Assembly: GCA_021789355.1 (NCBI GenBank)
Contig: JAJYJR010000030.1
Coordinates: 1 to 21,045 of the forward strand
DNA length: 21,045 nt
From: Chloroflexota bacterium
Lineage (GTDB): Bacteria; Chloroflexota; Limnocylindria; Limnocylindrales; CSP1-4
Direction of reading: 5' to 3'
Below, piece by piece: positions 19,580-21,045 of this stretch; position 1 is the stretch's first letter, and each line of letters begins with the position of its first letter. A model generated the notes under the pieces. It saw only the letters and a list, made by a program, of their open reading frames with translations, was not told the origin of the DNA and did not search any database. Both the position numbers and the translations under genes were made by a program.

Positions 19580-20587
19580 CTACTCAGCGCCGCGCCGGGC
19601 GTCTGCCACTGCGAGCACGACCGCCTGGAGCCTCTTCGGGAGGTCCTCGAGCTGGCACACGTGGCCCTCGCCGAGCTCCCTGTGGCACGTGCCACAGTGA
19701 CGGACCCTGGGCGGTGCGGCCTCGGCCTGCGCGGCCGGCGTTGCGATTGCACGCAGCGTGCGCTGGAGCTCGGGGTTCTCGAGCAGCGGCGGCGGCGGGC
19801 AGCACCGGTCGCAGTGCCACGGGCCGTGGTTGTACGAGTGGTGCGCGTCCCCGCAGTCGGGGTGGAGCTCCCGGAATGCCGTCTGGCGCTCCAGCTCGAG
19901 CGGCCGGAGGCGGGCCTGCCACGCCTCGTACGGCTCAAAGGCTCTGCCGTCCTGGCGACGTTCTGCCTCGTCCTGCATGGCCCGGTCGAGGTACGGGAGG
20001 CCGCACCCCTGGCACGGCACGCGCTCGACGAACTCCTCCCATCCGAGCCAGTCGCTTGCCGTCCAGGTGACGCCCTCGCGCGCCGGCTCGCGCAGCGGGT
20101 CCGGCGGGAGCGGCCGCGCGGCCAGGGCGCGCACCCGCTCGGCCGGCGTCGGGCCGCCGGGCCATGGCGAGCCGAGGGTCTCGGCCAGGCGCCGCCGGCG
20201 CCGCTCCTCGTGCGGGACCTCGGCGTCGAGGGCCGCCAGCTCCGCCTCCTCCTCGGCGTCGCGGCGGGTCCACTCCTCGATCAGCGCGGGGTTGTCCCTC
20301 TGAGCCCTCCGCCTGAGCGCCTCGTGCCGGATGGCCCGCGCCCGCTCCCGGCTCCGCTCGACCGGCGTGGGCTCGGGCTCGGGCGTGTCGAGGGCTGCGG
20401 CGACCCGCAACGCCCGGGTCTCGACGGGCGTTGGGTCGCCGGCCGGCGTCAGCGCCCGGTCCAGCTCCACCGTCAGGGCGTGGATGTCCAGATGCCACGA
20501 CTCCTCGTCGCCGCCAACGCGCACGTACTCCTCGACCGCCTTGCGCCGGAGTGCGCACAGCTCGGCGACCGTCCACTCGCTGCCCAC
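19580..20587 (-). CDS. Cysteine-rich, glutamate/arginine-rich protein of unknown function, 335 aa
   Basis: The GTG start at 20587 has TAGGAGGG about 8 bp upstream. The N-terminal 170 residues are highly charged and mostly helical, probably coiled coil (E-E-W-T-R-R-D-A-E-E-E-A-E-L-A-A-L and neighbours). The C-terminal part has three zinc-binding-like clusters: C-Q-G-C, then D-C-G-D-A-H-H with H-C-D-R-C-C, then C-G-T-C-H...H-V-C. The cysteine pairs could form two treble-clef or ribbon folds. I recognise no family. It is the first gene seen in the leftward direction on the right side and probably belongs to element B. A nucleic-acid-binding structural role is possible but unproven. Confidence 0.7.
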   Translation of the reverse strand: MGSEWTVAELCALRRKAVEEYVRVGGDEESWHLDIHALTVELDRALTPAGDPTPVETRALRVAAALDTPEPEPTPVERSRERARAIRHEALRRRAQRDNPALIEEWTRRDAEEEAELAALDAEVPHEERRRRRLAETLGSPWPGGPTPAERVRALAARPLPPDPLREPAREGVTWTASDWLGWEEFVERVPCQGCGLPYLDRAMQDEAERRQDGRAFEPYEAWQARLRPLELERQTAFRELHPDCGDAHHSYNHGPWHCDRCCPPPPLLENPELQRTLRAIATPAAQAEAAPPRVRHCGTCHRELGEGHVCQLEDLPKRLQAVVLAVADARRGAE

Positions 20588-20701
20588 CGCGATGCCCTCC
20601 TATCGACATGTCCTGACGCCTCTGGCAAGGCTATGCCGCGACCGCTGCCCCGTTAGGCGGATGCGCGACCATGGCGGTCCAAGGCCGCACGAGAGCAGGA
20701 C

Positions 20702-20947
20702 ATGGACAGGTGGTCGATAGCGCCGGGGCAGCTCGAGGCGAGCTTCGCCCGTGCGGCGGTGCTCCAGCGGGAGATCGAGCGCAAGCAGGGCCTCCTGGGA
20801 CGGAGGATCCAGGTGCTCGCCAGGGGCCTCGCGGCCCTCATGCCCCCGGGCGGGATGCACCACAGACGCGGCATCGGAATCCACGCGTTCCCCGTCGACG
20901 GTGCCCTGTGCCTGGCCGCTGTTGGCGGCATGACTGTATGGGCATGA
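20702..20947 (+). CDS. Small hypothetical protein, 81 aa
   Basis: The ATG at 20702 has only a close AGGA before it. The protein has an amphipathic helix (Q-L-E-A-S-F-A-R-A-A-V-L-Q-R-E-I-E-R-K) and a glycine/histidine-rich middle (G-G-M-H-H-R-R-G-I-G-I-H). Third codon positions are strongly GC, as in the neighbours. An opposing leftward frame covers the same DNA but has a poorer composition. No family is recognised. Confidence 0.42.
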   Translation: MDRWSIAPGQLEASFARAAVLQREIERKQGLLGRRIQVLARGLAALMPPGGMHHRRGIGIHAFPVDGALCLAAVGGMTVWA

Positions 20948-21009
20948 ACCCGCTGGTGACGGCAGCGCTGAATGGAGGCGTCGACAGCGGCGGGGAGCCT
21001 GCCGGATGA
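20944..21009 (+). CDS. Possible 21-aa peptide coupled to the upstream ORF
   Basis: The ATG overlaps the stop of the 81-aa frame (ATGA) and reads M-N-P-L-V-T-A-A-L-N-G-G-V-D to TGA at 21009. The coupling overlap is the only support. It is too short for any family call. Confidence 0.18.
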   Translation: MNPLVTAALNGGVDSGGEPAG

Positions 21010-21045
21010 TCTGACCCGAGACACCAGGTGACCCCCCGAGGGAAA

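Noticed and set aside
20600..20884. Leftward 94-aa ORF
   Set aside because: Its composition looks like shadow sequence (arginine/histidine/proline-rich, no helix pattern), while the rightward 81-aa frame on the same DNA has a coherent amphipathic helix.

Overview
The window is high-GC DNA with Shine-Dalgarno led, densely overlapping genes. It looks like the accessory genome of a GC-rich soil-type bacterium such as an actinomycete relative or a Chloroflexota lineage. No rRNA, tRNA or housekeeping gene is present, so the lineage cannot be fixed. Almost everything here is mobile or regulatory.

Layout. (1) 1-1337 is the right part of an IS21-family insertion (istA C-terminus, istB, right terminal repeats). 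Its end cuts off and terminates a leftward membrane-protein gene. (2) 1338-3190 holds a leftward trio (DUF3892 protein, Myb/SANT-like small protein, truncated membrane protein), divergent from an overlapping XRE regulator/ImmA-IrrE metallopeptidase pair. (3) 3435-17202 is proposed as one integrated element, 'element A', about 13.7 kb. It is bounded by an exact 22-bp direct repeat, and each copy lies in the 3' end of a large serine recombinase gene, in different reading frames. Its leftward backbone operon is HTH protein with an internal duplication, CopG/RHH-like protein, zinc-ribbon protein, TOPRIM plus RecA-like primase-helicase, ParB-DNA methyltransferase fusion, a 48-aa protein and the recombinase. 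Most junctions in it are 4- or 8-bp overlaps. (4) 9788-16970 is cargo: a winged-helix membrane protein, then a DGQHR/DndB-like protein, an Hanks-type protein kinase with a novel C-terminal half, a 774-aa GHKL/Hsp90-like ATPase and a convergent TSPPY DNA methyltransferase. (5) 17139-20587 is the left part of a second, related element B: recombinase, 57-aa protein, stand-alone LuxR-type HTH, a probably frameshifted small gene and a cysteine-rich protein. (6) 20702-21009 holds one plausible and one doubtful small ORF.

Most interesting content. The cassette at 10526-16970 (DGQHR + kinase + GHKL ATPase + methyltransferase) has the composition expected of an anti-phage or DNA-modification system, but it matches no system I can name. 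It has no recognisable nuclease, PglZ phosphatase or specificity subunit. By eye it is less GC-rich than the element backbone, and it starts behind a near-consensus promoter whose -35 box sits inside a TGGATCC inverted repeat. Both recombinase genes have crossover-like sequence inside their last codons, so integration or excision should change the C-terminal tail of the recombinase. In both elements a tiny protein with a D-P-L-x-A-A-L motif is coupled to the recombinase by an ATGA overlap.

All family calls come from reading motifs; no database search was possible.
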